Of a stretch of 64,000 bases of DNA, positions 8,725 through 16,126 are shown piece after piece (positions within the stretch are counted from its first letter, which is position 1; each line of letters starts with the position of its first letter). Under the pieces are notes generated by a model. It ran no database searches. It was given only the letters and a program-made list of their open reading frames with translations, and was not told the DNA's origin. Source of the stretch: Stigmatella erecta (GTDB lineage: Bacteria > Myxococcota > Myxococcia > Myxococcales > Myxococcaceae). The translations under genes were made by a program, and so were the position numbers. The stretch spans positions 124,001 through 188,000 of the forward strand of contig NZ_FOIJ01000017.1 in assembly GCF_900111745.1 (NCBI RefSeq), read 5' to 3'.

Positions 8725-10476
8725 TCAGGAGCGCGGGCGCGGCCACACCCCGGCCACGAGGCGCGCCTTGCCCTGACGCAGCCACTGGGCCCCGGAGCGC
8801 AGCAGCCTTCCTCCCCGCTGGCGGACCTCGAACACCGGCCCCAGGAAGAGCCGCTGAGCGCGGAGCTTCAGCAGGTCCGCGCGCAGCTGCGGGGCGGTGG
8901 CCACGCGGATGCGCCCCTGCTCGAAGGCCTCGGTGAGGGCCCGGCGCTGGAGCTTGCCGCTGCTCGTCTTGAGCAGCTGCCCGTAGCGGATGAACAGCAC
9001 GTCCTCGTGCGCCACGGTGACGCCCACCGCCTCCAGGATGGCGGCGGCCACCTGCTTCTGGCTCTCGGGCCGGTGCTCCAGCACCTCCGGGCGGCTCACC
9101 TCGGCGAGCACCACCACGCGCCCCTGCGCCTGGAGGACCGCCGTCCTGCCGGAGCGGATGAACGGAAGCCGCTCGATGGCCTGCTCGAAGTCGCTGGAGA
9201 AGTAGCTCTGGCCGTTGATCTTGATCCGGTCGTTGAGCCGGCCCGTGATGAACAGCTCGCCGCCCTCCACGAAGCCCAGGTCCCCCGTCGGGTAGAACCC
9301 CTCCTCGTCCCGCAGCGGGCGCTCGTCCGCGTAGTACGTCCGCGCCAGGCTCCCGCGCCGCAGCTCGATCTGGCCCAGTTCCCGCTCCCCACAGACGCGG
9401 CCCTCCTCGGTCCGGAGCCGCACCTCGAACTCGCTCAGAGGGCGCCCCACGGAGATGGCCGGCTGGCCGCTGGGCCCCGTCACCACCCGCCACCCCTCGT
9501 CCCCCACGCACGAGACCATCAGCACCACCTCGGCCATGCCGTAGCAGGGCTTGATCGCCTCGCGCCGCAACCCCTGCGGCGCGAGCCGTTCCGTGAAGCG
9601 CTCCAGGTTGGCGATGTTGATGGGCTCGCTGCCCAGGTACACGGTGCGCAGCGCCGACAGCTCCAGCCCCTGAAGGTCCTCGGCCTCCAGCCCGTTCAGG
9701 ATCTTCAGCGTGTAGTCGATCGCGAAGTTCGGGATGACGGCCAGGGTGGCGCGGTGCTCGGACAGGAACTCCAGCCAGCCCGCCGGATCCATCAGGAAGC
9801 TCATGGGCGGGGTGAGGAGCGTGTCACAGCCCCCGTAGAGGCACGACAGCATCCCGCCCACCAGCCCCATGTCGTGGTACAGCGGCAACCAGCTCACGCA
9901 CCGGTCCTGCGCGCCGAGCCGCCCCTGCTCGACGATCATCCGCAGGTTGGCGTGCAGGTTGCCCCAGGTGATGGGCACGCCCTTGGGGAACGCCGTCGAG
10001 CCCGACGAGAACTGCACGAAGGCCAGCGTGTCCTCGCCTGGCTCCCGCAGGCGCGCCCCCTCCACGCGCGCCCCAGCGGGCGGCAGGGGCACCCGCTCCA
10101 GGGACAGCTCCAGGGCGCGCAGGCTCGGCACGTCCAGGATGCGGCGCACCCCGTGCCGCTCGGAGAGCCTCGAGAGGAAGTCCCGGTAGGCACCCTTGGG
10201 CGTGCTGAGGATGTAGGGCTTCACCGAGAACGGCACCGCCCCCAGCGCCAGCAACCCGAGGAACGAGAGGACGACCGCCTCGGACGTCTCGAAGGGAAAG
10301 AGGATCCGGTCCCCGGGCTGGATGCCCTGGGCGCGGAAGTGCTCCGCGCTGGCGGCGATCCGCTCCGGCATCTGCCGGTAGGCGAGAAACGAGGACCGGT
10401 GGCCAAAATCCTCGAACAGGGCCAGGCCCCGCTGGGGATCCGCCGCCAGGAGCCGGGCGAAGAGGGTCTCGGTCAT
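8725..10476 (-). CDS. Fatty acyl-AMP ligase (FAAL)
   Basis: About 583 residues of the adenylate-forming superfamily. It should activate a free fatty acid as acyl-AMP and load it on an acyl carrier protein. The motifs FSSGSTAFPKGVPITWGNL, SWLPLYHDMGLVGG and CYGMAEVVLMVSC are typical of FAALs rather than acyl-CoA ligases; the C-terminal part has TGDLGFVEGGELFITGR and DRIKINGQSY. It is the last gene of a four-gene operon that also encodes a carrier protein, which is the obvious acceptor. I prefer the ATG at 10476 (16 bp after the thioesterase stop) over a GTG at 10509 that overlaps it. Confidence 0.88.
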   Translation of the reverse strand: MTETLFARLLAADPQRGLALFEDFGHRSSFLAYRQMPERIAASAEHFRAQGIQPGDRILFPFETSEAVVLSFLGLLALGAVPFSVKPYILSTPKGAYRDFLSRLSERHGVRRILDVPSLRALELSLERVPLPPAGARVEGARLREPGEDTLAFVQFSSGSTAFPKGVPITWGNLHANLRMIVEQGRLGAQDRCVSWLPLYHDMGLVGGMLSCLYGGCDTLLTPPMSFLMDPAGWLEFLSEHRATLAVIPNFAIDYTLKILNGLEAEDLQGLELSALRTVYLGSEPINIANLERFTERLAPQGLRREAIKPCYGMAEVVLMVSCVGDEGWRVVTGPSGQPAISVGRPLSEFEVRLRTEEGRVCGERELGQIELRRGSLARTYYADERPLRDEEGFYPTGDLGFVEGGELFITGRLNDRIKINGQSYFSSDFEQAIERLPFIRSGRTAVLQAQGRVVVLAEVSRPEVLEHRPESQKQVAAAILEAVGVTVAHEDVLFIRYGQLLKTSSGKLQRRALTEAFEQGRIRVATAPQLRADLLKLRAQRLFLGPVFEVRQRGGRLLRSGAQWLRQGKARLVAGVWPRPRS

Positions 10477-10492
10477 GGGGACGCCGTCCTGC

Positions 10493-10921
10493 TCAGGGCG
10501 AAGGGACACGGGATGCGGCCAGGAAGTCCTGGAGCGAGCACAGCGAGCGGTCCGCGGCGTGGACGAAGGCCGCCTGCACCCGGGCCTCCACCGCCAGCCG
10601 CGTCCCGGCGTCGATGAGGATCCGCTGGTGGAAGCGCACCCGGTAGTGCACCTCGTGCGCGTCCCCCAGCTCCTCCTCGGACGGGGCCTCCAGGCGGGTG
10701 TGCACCACCACCTCCTGCGGGGCGATCTCCTTGCGGTAGTCCACCTCCACCCGCATGGTGAGCGCCACCACCTGGGACACCTTGCGCAGGGCGTTGCGCT
10801 CCATCCACGCCCACCGCCCGGCCTCCAGGTACTCCAGGGCGGTGGCGTTGTTCACATGGCCCAGGCTGTCCAGGTCATTGGGCCGCACCCGCAGCGTCAG
10901 CAGGGACTCGTCGAAGCGCAC
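10493..10921 (-). CDS. Hotdog-fold acyl thioesterase (4HBT family)
   Basis: 142 residues, the standard size of a single hotdog. RPNDLDSLGHVNNATALEYL carries the catalytic Asp and HVNN signature of 4-hydroxybenzoyl-CoA-type and acyl-ACP thioesterases. It would release an acyl chain from CoA or ACP. It starts (GTG 10921) 3 bp after the desaturase stop and is followed by the FAAL gene, so translation is probably coupled. Whether it acts as product-releasing enzyme or as editor of mischarged carrier protein cannot be told from sequence. Confidence 0.85.
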   Translation of the reverse strand: MRFDESLLTLRVRPNDLDSLGHVNNATALEYLEAGRWAWMERNALRKVSQVVALTMRVEVDYRKEIAPQEVVVHTRLEAPSEEELGDAHEVHYRVRFHQRILIDAGTRLAVEARVQAAFVHAADRSLCSLQDFLAASRVPSP

Positions 10922-10924
10922 GGG

Positions 10925-11926
10925 TCAGCACCCGACCAGGTCCATCCAGTAGTCCTCCACCTCCTGGGCGGAGGCGCAGGCCACGCCGGTGATGCGCCGC
11001 AGCGAGTGCAGGATGAGCGAGCGCTTGCGGTCCAGCGCCTCGGGCGCCACGGCCGCCTGGCCCGCCTCGTTCTCCAGGTGGTCCCACCAGTTGATGTGGG
11101 TGCCCCGGTCCTCCACGTGCTCGCGCGCGCTGCCGTACAGCTCGCCCTCCTCCCGGAGGAAGAAGTGCGCCACGGCGAAGGCGTCCTTGATGGGGTAGGC
11201 CCCGCTGTCCACCAGCGCCTTGGCGAACGAGATGAAGTACTGCATGTGCTGCACCTCGTCGGCCCCCACGTGCTTGAACAGCGCCCGGAGGCCCGGGTCG
11301 GCCACCTGGCGCATGTACTGGCCGTAGTTGACCGAGGCGATGCTCTCGGAGAACGCCAGCATCGTCACCGTGCGCAGCAGGTCATCGTCCGGGAACACCT
11401 TGCGGTACTCGATGACCGTCGCGTCGCTCAGCGGCTCGAAGCCCACGCGCATGGCCAGCTGCGTGAAGCTCGTCTCGTGGTGCGACTCCTCCTCATTCCA
11501 GTAGCGGCTCCAGGTGCCCAGCGACTGGATGATGGCGGCCACCACGTTGTCCTTGCCCACCCAGCGCCGGCACTCCTGGTCGGCCAGCCGCGCCATGCGG
11601 TCCGCGCTGGGCTTGGCGGTCATCTCCGCCTTGCCGGCGTTCCACACCACGAACCGGTCCTTGTCGGAGAGCTGCTCCAGGCGCACGGACTCCACCAGCT
11701 CCGTGGCGCTCCAGCGGCGCGACTCGTGCAGCCGGTGCTGCTCCCAGGTGATGTCCACCAGCCGCCGGCCCTCCTCCTTGAAGGCCCGGTACAGGTCCGT
11801 CACCACCGCGGGCCTTCGCGGAGCGCTCAGCTCCACCGTGTTGCACTCCACCAGGCCCGCCATCCGCAAGAGGGCCTCCCCCAGCGGCGCCTGGACCCCC
11901 TCCGCCTCCCGGATGACCGCCCTCAA
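10925..11926 (-). CDS. Soluble diiron acyl-ACP desaturase-like protein
   Basis: About 333 residues of the ferritin-like desaturase type (FA_desaturase_2, related to plant stearoyl-ACP desaturase). Numbered from the chosen start, iron ligands are visible as Glu146/Glu147 with His149/His150 (NEEESHHETSF), Glu194 in FSESIAS, and Glu224/His227 in GADEVQHMQYF. It would insert a double bond, or another oxidation, in an ACP-bound chain using O2 and ferredoxin. The frame continues upstream to 12250 only as a shadow of the ACP gene. I place the start at TTG 11926, which overlaps the ACP stop as TTGA with GGGAG 6 nt before; ATG 11863 is an alternative. Confidence 0.85.
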   Translation of the reverse strand: MRAVIREAEGVQAPLGEALLRMAGLVECNTVELSAPRRPAVVTDLYRAFKEEGRRLVDITWEQHRLHESRRWSATELVESVRLEQLSDKDRFVVWNAGKAEMTAKPSADRMARLADQECRRWVGKDNVVAAIIQSLGTWSRYWNEEESHHETSFTQLAMRVGFEPLSDATVIEYRKVFPDDDLLRTVTMLAFSESIASVNYGQYMRQVADPGLRALFKHVGADEVQHMQYFISFAKALVDSGAYPIKDAFAVAHFFLREEGELYGSAREHVEDRGTHINWWDHLENEAGQAAVAPEALDRKRSLILHSLRRITGVACASAQEVEDYWMDLVGC

Positions 11927-12213
11927 ACCGGGCTCCCAGGCTGGCACTCCCGGACGAACAGCTCGACTACCTGGGAGATAGGGGTGTCCAGCGACAGCGC
12001 CGGCAGCCGCACGCGCACCGCGTACTGCTTGCGGAGCGCGTTGGAGGACTTCGCGAACGCCTCCATCAGGTCCACGCTGTTGTGCATCCGGTCCGACCGC
12101 GCGATGACCTCCGCCAAGGTGAGATTCGAGCCGAACAGCTCCTCGGCGTTCAGCCCCACGTGCTCGCAGAACTTCTGGCAGATGAACTCCTTCAACTCGC
12201 CCACGTCGGCCAT
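11923..12213 (-). CDS. Dedicated acyl carrier protein
   Basis: 96 residues, slightly longer than FabD-system ACPs. HNSVDLMEAFAK has the helix-2 ACP signature with Ser46 as the likely phosphopantetheine site; the usual Asp before the Ser is Asn. The acidic start (MADVGELKEFICQKF) and the size fit a free-standing ACP. ATG 12213 is preceded by GGGAGGG. It heads the ACP-desaturase-thioesterase-FAAL operon, so it is probably a dedicated carrier for that pathway rather than the housekeeping AcpP. The last residues overlap the desaturase start. Confidence 0.82.
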   Translation of the reverse strand: MADVGELKEFICQKFCEHVGLNAEELFGSNLTLAEVIARSDRMHNSVDLMEAFAKSSNALRKQYAVRVRLPALSLDTPISQVVELFVRECQPGSPV

Positions 12214-12334
12214 CGTTGCCCTCCCTGGCGCTGCCGGGCGATCCGAACACCGCCCAATTTCACAATTTCAGCGCAGTTAAAAGTGCCTGCCAAGACCTAC
12301 CCCGTCCGTAGGCCCGGGGCACTTTCTCAATTCC
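12214..12334 (-). promoter_or_regulatory. AT-richer leader ahead of the ACP operon
   Basis: This 121-bp gap contains a locally AT-rich stretch around 12248-12285, unusual for this window, just upstream of the ACP gene on the minus strand. It is the most likely place for the operon promoter. I could not find a convincing -35/-10 or -24/-12 pair. Confidence 0.3.
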
Positions 12335-13546
12335 TTATGAAACATCTTCGGAATCGCGAGAGACAACAGGAATAATGATTTTCAGATGCAGCATCTCTTC
12401 AGGCGTGAGGCCGGCCTCCGCCAAGATTTGCTGGGAGTGCTGGCCCAGGGTGGGCGGAGGCCGCAGCGGCGTGGGGCCCATCCGCAGGGGCGTCAGCAGG
12501 TGGGTCACCGTTCGCCCACGCTGCGCGTCCTGGGCCTCCACGAAGAGCCCCCGGGCCTGGAGTTGCGGGTCCTTCCATACTTCATCGCCTTCCAGGACAG
12601 GCTCGATGCACAGGTCCGTGCCCGCGAAGCGCTCCTGCCAGTAGGCCAGGGGGTGCTCGGCGAAGAGCCGCGCCAGTTCGGCCTTCACGCGCGCGCCGGC
12701 CTCCGCCGTGTCGTAGCCCTCGGCGAAGAGGTCCATCCGCCCCAGCCGCTCACACAGGCCCGCGAAGAACTTGGGCTCCAGCGCCCCCACCGCCAGCCAG
12801 CGGCCATCCTGCGTGCCGTACAGGCCGTAGCACGCGTAGCCCCCGTTGAGCGCCTCGCGCCCGCGCTGCAGCGGCTGGCCCTGCTCTCCCATGGCGAGCC
12901 GGGCGGCCAGGTGCATGTGCAGGAAGGCCATCGTCCCGTCCGTCATGGAGACGTCCACGAAGCGCCCCCGGCCCGTGCGCTCGCGCTCGTGCAGCGCCGC
13001 CAGGATGCCCACCAGCGCGAAGAGGCTCCCGCCGCCGATGTCCCCCATCTGCACGCCGGGAAAGGCCGGGGCCCCGCCGGCCGCCCCCCCGTAGGCGAGC
13101 ACGCCCGCGCGGGCCGCGTAGTTCAGGTCATGCCCCGCCTTGAGCCGGTCCGGCCCCGTCTGGCCGTAGCCGGAGATGGCGCAGTAGATGAGGCGCGGGT
13201 TCTCCGCCCGGAGCACCGCCTCGCCCAGGCCTAGCTTGTCCATCACGCCCGGGCGGAAGCTCTCCACCAGCACGTCATAGCCGCGCACGAGCCGCTTGAA
13301 GGCCTCGCGCCCCGCCTCGGACTTGAGGTCCAGCGCCAGCGAGCGCTTGTTGCGGTTGAGCCCGTAGAAGAGCGCGCTCTCGCCGTCGCGCAGCGGGGGC
13401 ATCTGCCGGATGTAGTCCCCGCCCTGGGGCTCCTCCACCTTGTCCACGGTGGCGCCCAGGTCCGCCAGCACGAGCGTGGCATACGGGCCGGGCAGCAGCC
13501 GCGAGAGGTCCAACACCTTGAGGCCTTGCAGCGGAAGCGTGTCCAT
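12335..13546 (-). CDS. CaiB/BaiF family protein, alpha-methylacyl-CoA racemase-like
   Basis: 403 residues of the type III CoA-transferase superfamily. LKVLDLSRLLPGPYAT at the N-terminus and ISGYGQTGP are family marks. GHDLNYAARAG (His139) and QMGDIGGG (Asp169) match the proton-transfer His and Asp of alpha-methylacyl-CoA racemases, so epimerisation of a 2-methyl branch is more likely than CoA transfer. A racemase would let branched chains enter beta-oxidation, which fits the nearby acyl-CoA dehydrogenase and SCP2 genes. It is transcribed toward the ACP operon but separated from it by 121 bp. Confidence 0.85.
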   Translation of the reverse strand: MDTLPLQGLKVLDLSRLLPGPYATLVLADLGATVDKVEEPQGGDYIRQMPPLRDGESALFYGLNRNKRSLALDLKSEAGREAFKRLVRGYDVLVESFRPGVMDKLGLGEAVLRAENPRLIYCAISGYGQTGPDRLKAGHDLNYAARAGVLAYGGAAGGAPAFPGVQMGDIGGGSLFALVGILAALHERERTGRGRFVDVSMTDGTMAFLHMHLAARLAMGEQGQPLQRGREALNGGYACYGLYGTQDGRWLAVGALEPKFFAGLCERLGRMDLFAEGYDTAEAGARVKAELARLFAEHPLAYWQERFAGTDLCIEPVLEGDEVWKDPQLQARGLFVEAQDAQRGRTVTHLLTPLRMGPTPLRPPPTLGQHSQQILAEAGLTPEEMLHLKIIIPVVSRDSEDVS

Positions 13547-13654
13547 GGGGGCACCCGGGGGGAGAAGACGGCAACGGCGCGGCTCCCGGAGAGGGAGGAC
13601 GCGCCGTTTCAGCCGGGCGCCCTCGCGGGACGCGCCGGAAACCGCCGGGGAGGC

Positions 13655-13981
13655 TCAGCCGAGCAGCTTGGCCAGCTTCATGGCGAGCCCCATGTCCATG
13701 GGCTTGAACTTGAGCTTGCCCTGCATGGCGGCCATCTGCGCGTTGAGCTTCTTCTCGCGGATCTTCACGAAGTCTTCGTCGCTCACGGTGATGGTCATCT
13801 TCGGCTCACCGGTGGTGCCCTTCGTCACCCAGTCCGAGTCCTTGGTGAGGTCCATCGTCCAGGTCCCGCCGCTGCCCCCGGTGATGTTGAAGTGGATGAT
13901 CGCGTTGATGTCCTTGCCCAGCTCGGGCTTCTGCTTGAGCAGGGTGGGGATGTCCGTCTCGAGGACTTGCTGCGCCGTCAT
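13655..13981 (-). CDS. SCP2 sterol/lipid-carrier domain protein
   Basis: 108 residues, a single SCP-2 domain. INAIIHFNITGGSGGTWTMD, PKMTITVSDEDFVKI and the closing GKLKFKPMDMGLAMKLAKLL are the classic pattern of small SCP2 proteins that bind acyl-CoA or other lipids. It probably delivers hydrophobic substrate to neighbouring acyl-CoA enzymes. The ATG lies about 10 bp after GGAGACAG. It precedes the racemase-like gene in the same direction with a 108-bp gap. Confidence 0.88.
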   Translation of the reverse strand: MTAQQVLETDIPTLLKQKPELGKDINAIIHFNITGGSGGTWTMDLTKDSDWVTKGTTGEPKMTITVSDEDFVKIREKKLNAQMAAMQGKLKFKPMDMGLAMKLAKLLG

Positions 13982-14051
13982 CGGTCTGTCTCCTGTCGAT
14001 TGACTGGTGAGTCAATACCCAGCCGACCGTAATGTCCGGCCCCCTCCCCGG

Positions 14052-14540
14052 TCAAGCACGAGGAAGGTTCGAGGAGAGCACTTTGGAGGCGGGCTCCAGC
14101 GCGCGGCGGACCATGTCGAGCAGATCATTGAGCTCGAAGGGCTTGGCCAGGTGCCCCACGGCGCCGATGTCCACCGCCTTGGAGCCCACGTTGCGGTCCG
14201 CGCTCAGCACGATGAGTGGGATGGAGGAGATGGCGGGGGGGCGCTGGCGCATGCGCTGGGCGAACTCCCACCCGTCCATCACCGGCATCATCAAGTCCAG
14301 CAGGATGAGCTGCGGAGGGTCAGGCTCCAGGCGGTCCAATGCCTCCTTGCCGTTGCGGGCGCGGCGGATCTCGAACCCCTCGGCCTCGAGAATCTCCGAG
14401 AGGGCCTCCAGGATGTCCGGATCATCGTCGACCACCAGGATGACGGTGGAACCACTGCCGTGTGCGCTTGCAGAAGCCAGAATCTTCTCCCGGGGACGCC
14501 CTATCGGATTTTCATACCAATCGGGGCAAGAAGGGCTCAA
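14052..14540 (-). CDS. Single-domain response regulator
   Basis: A receiver domain fills nearly the whole protein: VILVVDDDPD at its start, phospho-acceptor Asp in LILLDLMMPVMDG, and Lys in GHLAKPFELNDL. There is no output domain, so it probably acts by protein interaction or in a phosphorelay. The start is uncertain. There is no ATG close to the domain; TTG 14540 gives 162 residues, while the frame is open further upstream only by antisense to the divergent gene. The divergent neighbour is a degenerate histidine kinase, possibly its partner. Confidence 0.8.
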   Translation of the reverse strand: MSPSCPDWYENPIGRPREKILASASAHGSGSTVILVVDDDPDILEALSEILEAEGFEIRRARNGKEALDRLEPDPPQLILLDLMMPVMDGWEFAQRMRQRPPAISSIPLIVLSADRNVGSKAVDIGAVGHLAKPFELNDLLDMVRRALEPASKVLSSNLPRA

Positions 14541-14641
14541 TAAAATCGCGGCGGACCCCGGCGCGCGGGGGGCACGTTGCAAAACCGACAATCGCTGCCC
14601 ACCCTTTCCCCAGATTCGTTGAACCGCGAGCGGGAGGCCAG

Positions 14642-15670
14642 ATGGGTCAGAGGGTGCGAGGGCGGGAAGATGGGGCACGGCAGCCGCCGGGGCTCGTCCT
14701 GATTCCACGCCAGGGTGCCCCTCGGCTGCTGGGCCGGCTGCTGCTCGAGCACCTGGAGCTGGACGAGCTGCCGCCCTTTATCGGGTCGGCCGCAGACCTG
14801 CTGACCCTGGCGGGGTTCCGGCCCTGTCCGGGCGTGACGGACTGCTGGGAGCGCGAGGGGCGGACCCTCGGCGTTACCGAGGAGTTCCTGGAGGATGGGA
14901 CGCGGTGGATCTGCACCTGGCCCCTGGCCTCCACCGAGGAGCGGATGACGCCGGAGGCGAGGCACGACCGGGTGCGCTACCTGTCGCTCGCCTCGCATGA
15001 CCTGCGCGGGGCCCTGGCCAACGTCCGCTCGTACGCGGCGCTCTTGCTCGGGGGGCGGATCGTCCTGGAGCCCAAGGTGCAGCGGGGCCTGGAGACCATC
15101 CTGCGCAACGCGGACCGGGCGCTGATGTTCTCCCAGGACTTCTTCGACGCGAGCCGGGCGGACCTGAACTCGCTCGCCTTCGAACAGGAGCCCCAGGCGC
15201 TCGAACCCCTGCTTGCCGCCGCCGTGGAGCGGCACCAGGCGGCCGCCCGCACGGCCGGGGTGACGCTGGAGCTGGAGGGCCCCCTGGCGCTGCCGCAGCT
15301 GAACATCGACGGGGGCCGCATCCAGCACGCCGTGGAGGCCTTCGTCCTGTACCAGCTGGGCCGGTCCCACGCCGGGGAGCGCATCTTCGTGCGGGCCGTG
15401 CCGGGCCGCGCGGGGATCCGCGTCGAGGTCCAGCGCGAGGGCCTGCCCTTGTCGGAGGAAGAAGCGGGCCTTGTGTTCCAGCGCGAGGAGCGCGCCTTCC
15501 GGGAGAAGAAGCTGGAGGACGCGCTGCGCATCCACCTGGCGCTCCAGGAAGTCGAGGTCCACGGGGGCCGCGTCGGGGTGGAGACGGACACGGCCAGCAC
15601 CACGCTGTACCTCTCCTTGCCGGGCTCGCTTTCCCAGGAACTCGGCGGCACAGCGGCCTTGCATCCTTGA
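14642..15670 (+). CDS. Histidine kinase-like protein with degenerate ATPase domain
   Basis: 342 residues, no membrane segment seen. The HisKA box LASHDLRGALANVRSYAALL retains His119. The following HATPase region is clearly altered: the N-box (IQHAVEAFVLYQLGRS) has no Asn, no DxGxG G1 box is visible, and the G2 region reads LEDALRIHLALQEVEVHGG. It probably cannot bind ATP normally, so it may act as a phosphotransfer or scaffold protein. ATG 14642 with GGGAGG 5 nt upstream is the start; earlier ATGs in this frame lie in the divergent promoter region. The receiver gene 101 bp away on the other strand is a candidate partner. Confidence 0.78.
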   Translation: MGQRVRGREDGARQPPGLVLIPRQGAPRLLGRLLLEHLELDELPPFIGSAADLLTLAGFRPCPGVTDCWEREGRTLGVTEEFLEDGTRWICTWPLASTEERMTPEARHDRVRYLSLASHDLRGALANVRSYAALLLGGRIVLEPKVQRGLETILRNADRALMFSQDFFDASRADLNSLAFEQEPQALEPLLAAAVERHQAAARTAGVTLELEGPLALPQLNIDGGRIQHAVEAFVLYQLGRSHAGERIFVRAVPGRAGIRVEVQREGLPLSEEEAGLVFQREERAFREKKLEDALRIHLALQEVEVHGGRVGVETDTASTTLYLSLPGSLSQELGGTAALHP

Positions 15671-15745
15671 AGGCCTCCTGAGTTCACTGGCGGGGCACGG
15701 GCGGGGCCGGTATGCTCCGTCCGCTGACTTCAGAGGAGCGGTGCG

Positions 15746-15985
15746 ATGGGTCTCAAGATGTCGGAAATCCTGCTGATTATGGGCGTGCTGCTGCTCCTGT
15801 TCGGAGCGTCGCGGCTGCCACAACTCGGCTCGTCCTTGGGCAGCGCCATCCGCAACTTCAAGCGCGGTTTCGGTGGCGAGGGGGAGTCCGCCGCCGACGA
15901 GAAGAAGCCGCAGACCGGCACGCTCGCCAGCAGCTCCACGGTGGAGCCGGGCACCTCGGCCAAGTCGCCCAGCCACCCGGGCTGA
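15746..15985 (+). CDS. tatA: Twin-arginine translocase subunit TatA/E
   Basis: 79 residues. A short N-terminal membrane helix (SEILLIMGVLLLLFG) is followed by the hinge and amphipathic helix FGASRLPQLGSSLGSAIRNF, then a polar tail, the standard TatA plan. It would form the protein-conducting part of the Tat pathway for folded proteins in the inner membrane. No tatB or tatC is next to it. GAGGAGCGGTGCG precedes the ATG. It converges with the acyl-CoA synthetase gene. Confidence 0.92.
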   Translation: MGLKMSEILLIMGVLLLLFGASRLPQLGSSLGSAIRNFKRGFGGEGESAADEKKPQTGTLASSSTVEPGTSAKSPSHPG

Positions 15986-16037
15986 GCCGCCGCGCTCGCG
16001 CTGCCGTGAGCCCCGCCCGCCCCGCCCCGCCCCGCGC

Positions 16038-16080
16038 GGAGGCAGGCCGGGCGGTTTCTCTTTGCGGGCCTCCCCCGCCC
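16038..16080. terminator. Possible bidirectional terminator, GC-rich repeat
   Basis: The gap between two convergent genes holds GGAGGC/GCCTCC and, alternatively, GGGCGG/CCGCCC inverted repeats around a TTTCTCTTT stretch. The stems are short and the structure is ambiguous. Confidence 0.3.
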
Positions 16081-16126
16081 GGCGCCCCCCCTTGGACAGG
16101 AGGGGACGCACGGCGGGAGGCGGGCG

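Noticed and set aside
8476-10617. Plus-strand open frame of 713 codons opposite the FAAL gene
   Set aside because: Antisense to a protein with full adenylation motifs; His/Arg/Leu-rich without domains.
12214-12250. Longer frame of the desaturase gene reaching 12250
   Set aside because: The extra residues overlap the ACP gene in another frame and are basic Gly/Arg-rich; the family start fits near 11926.
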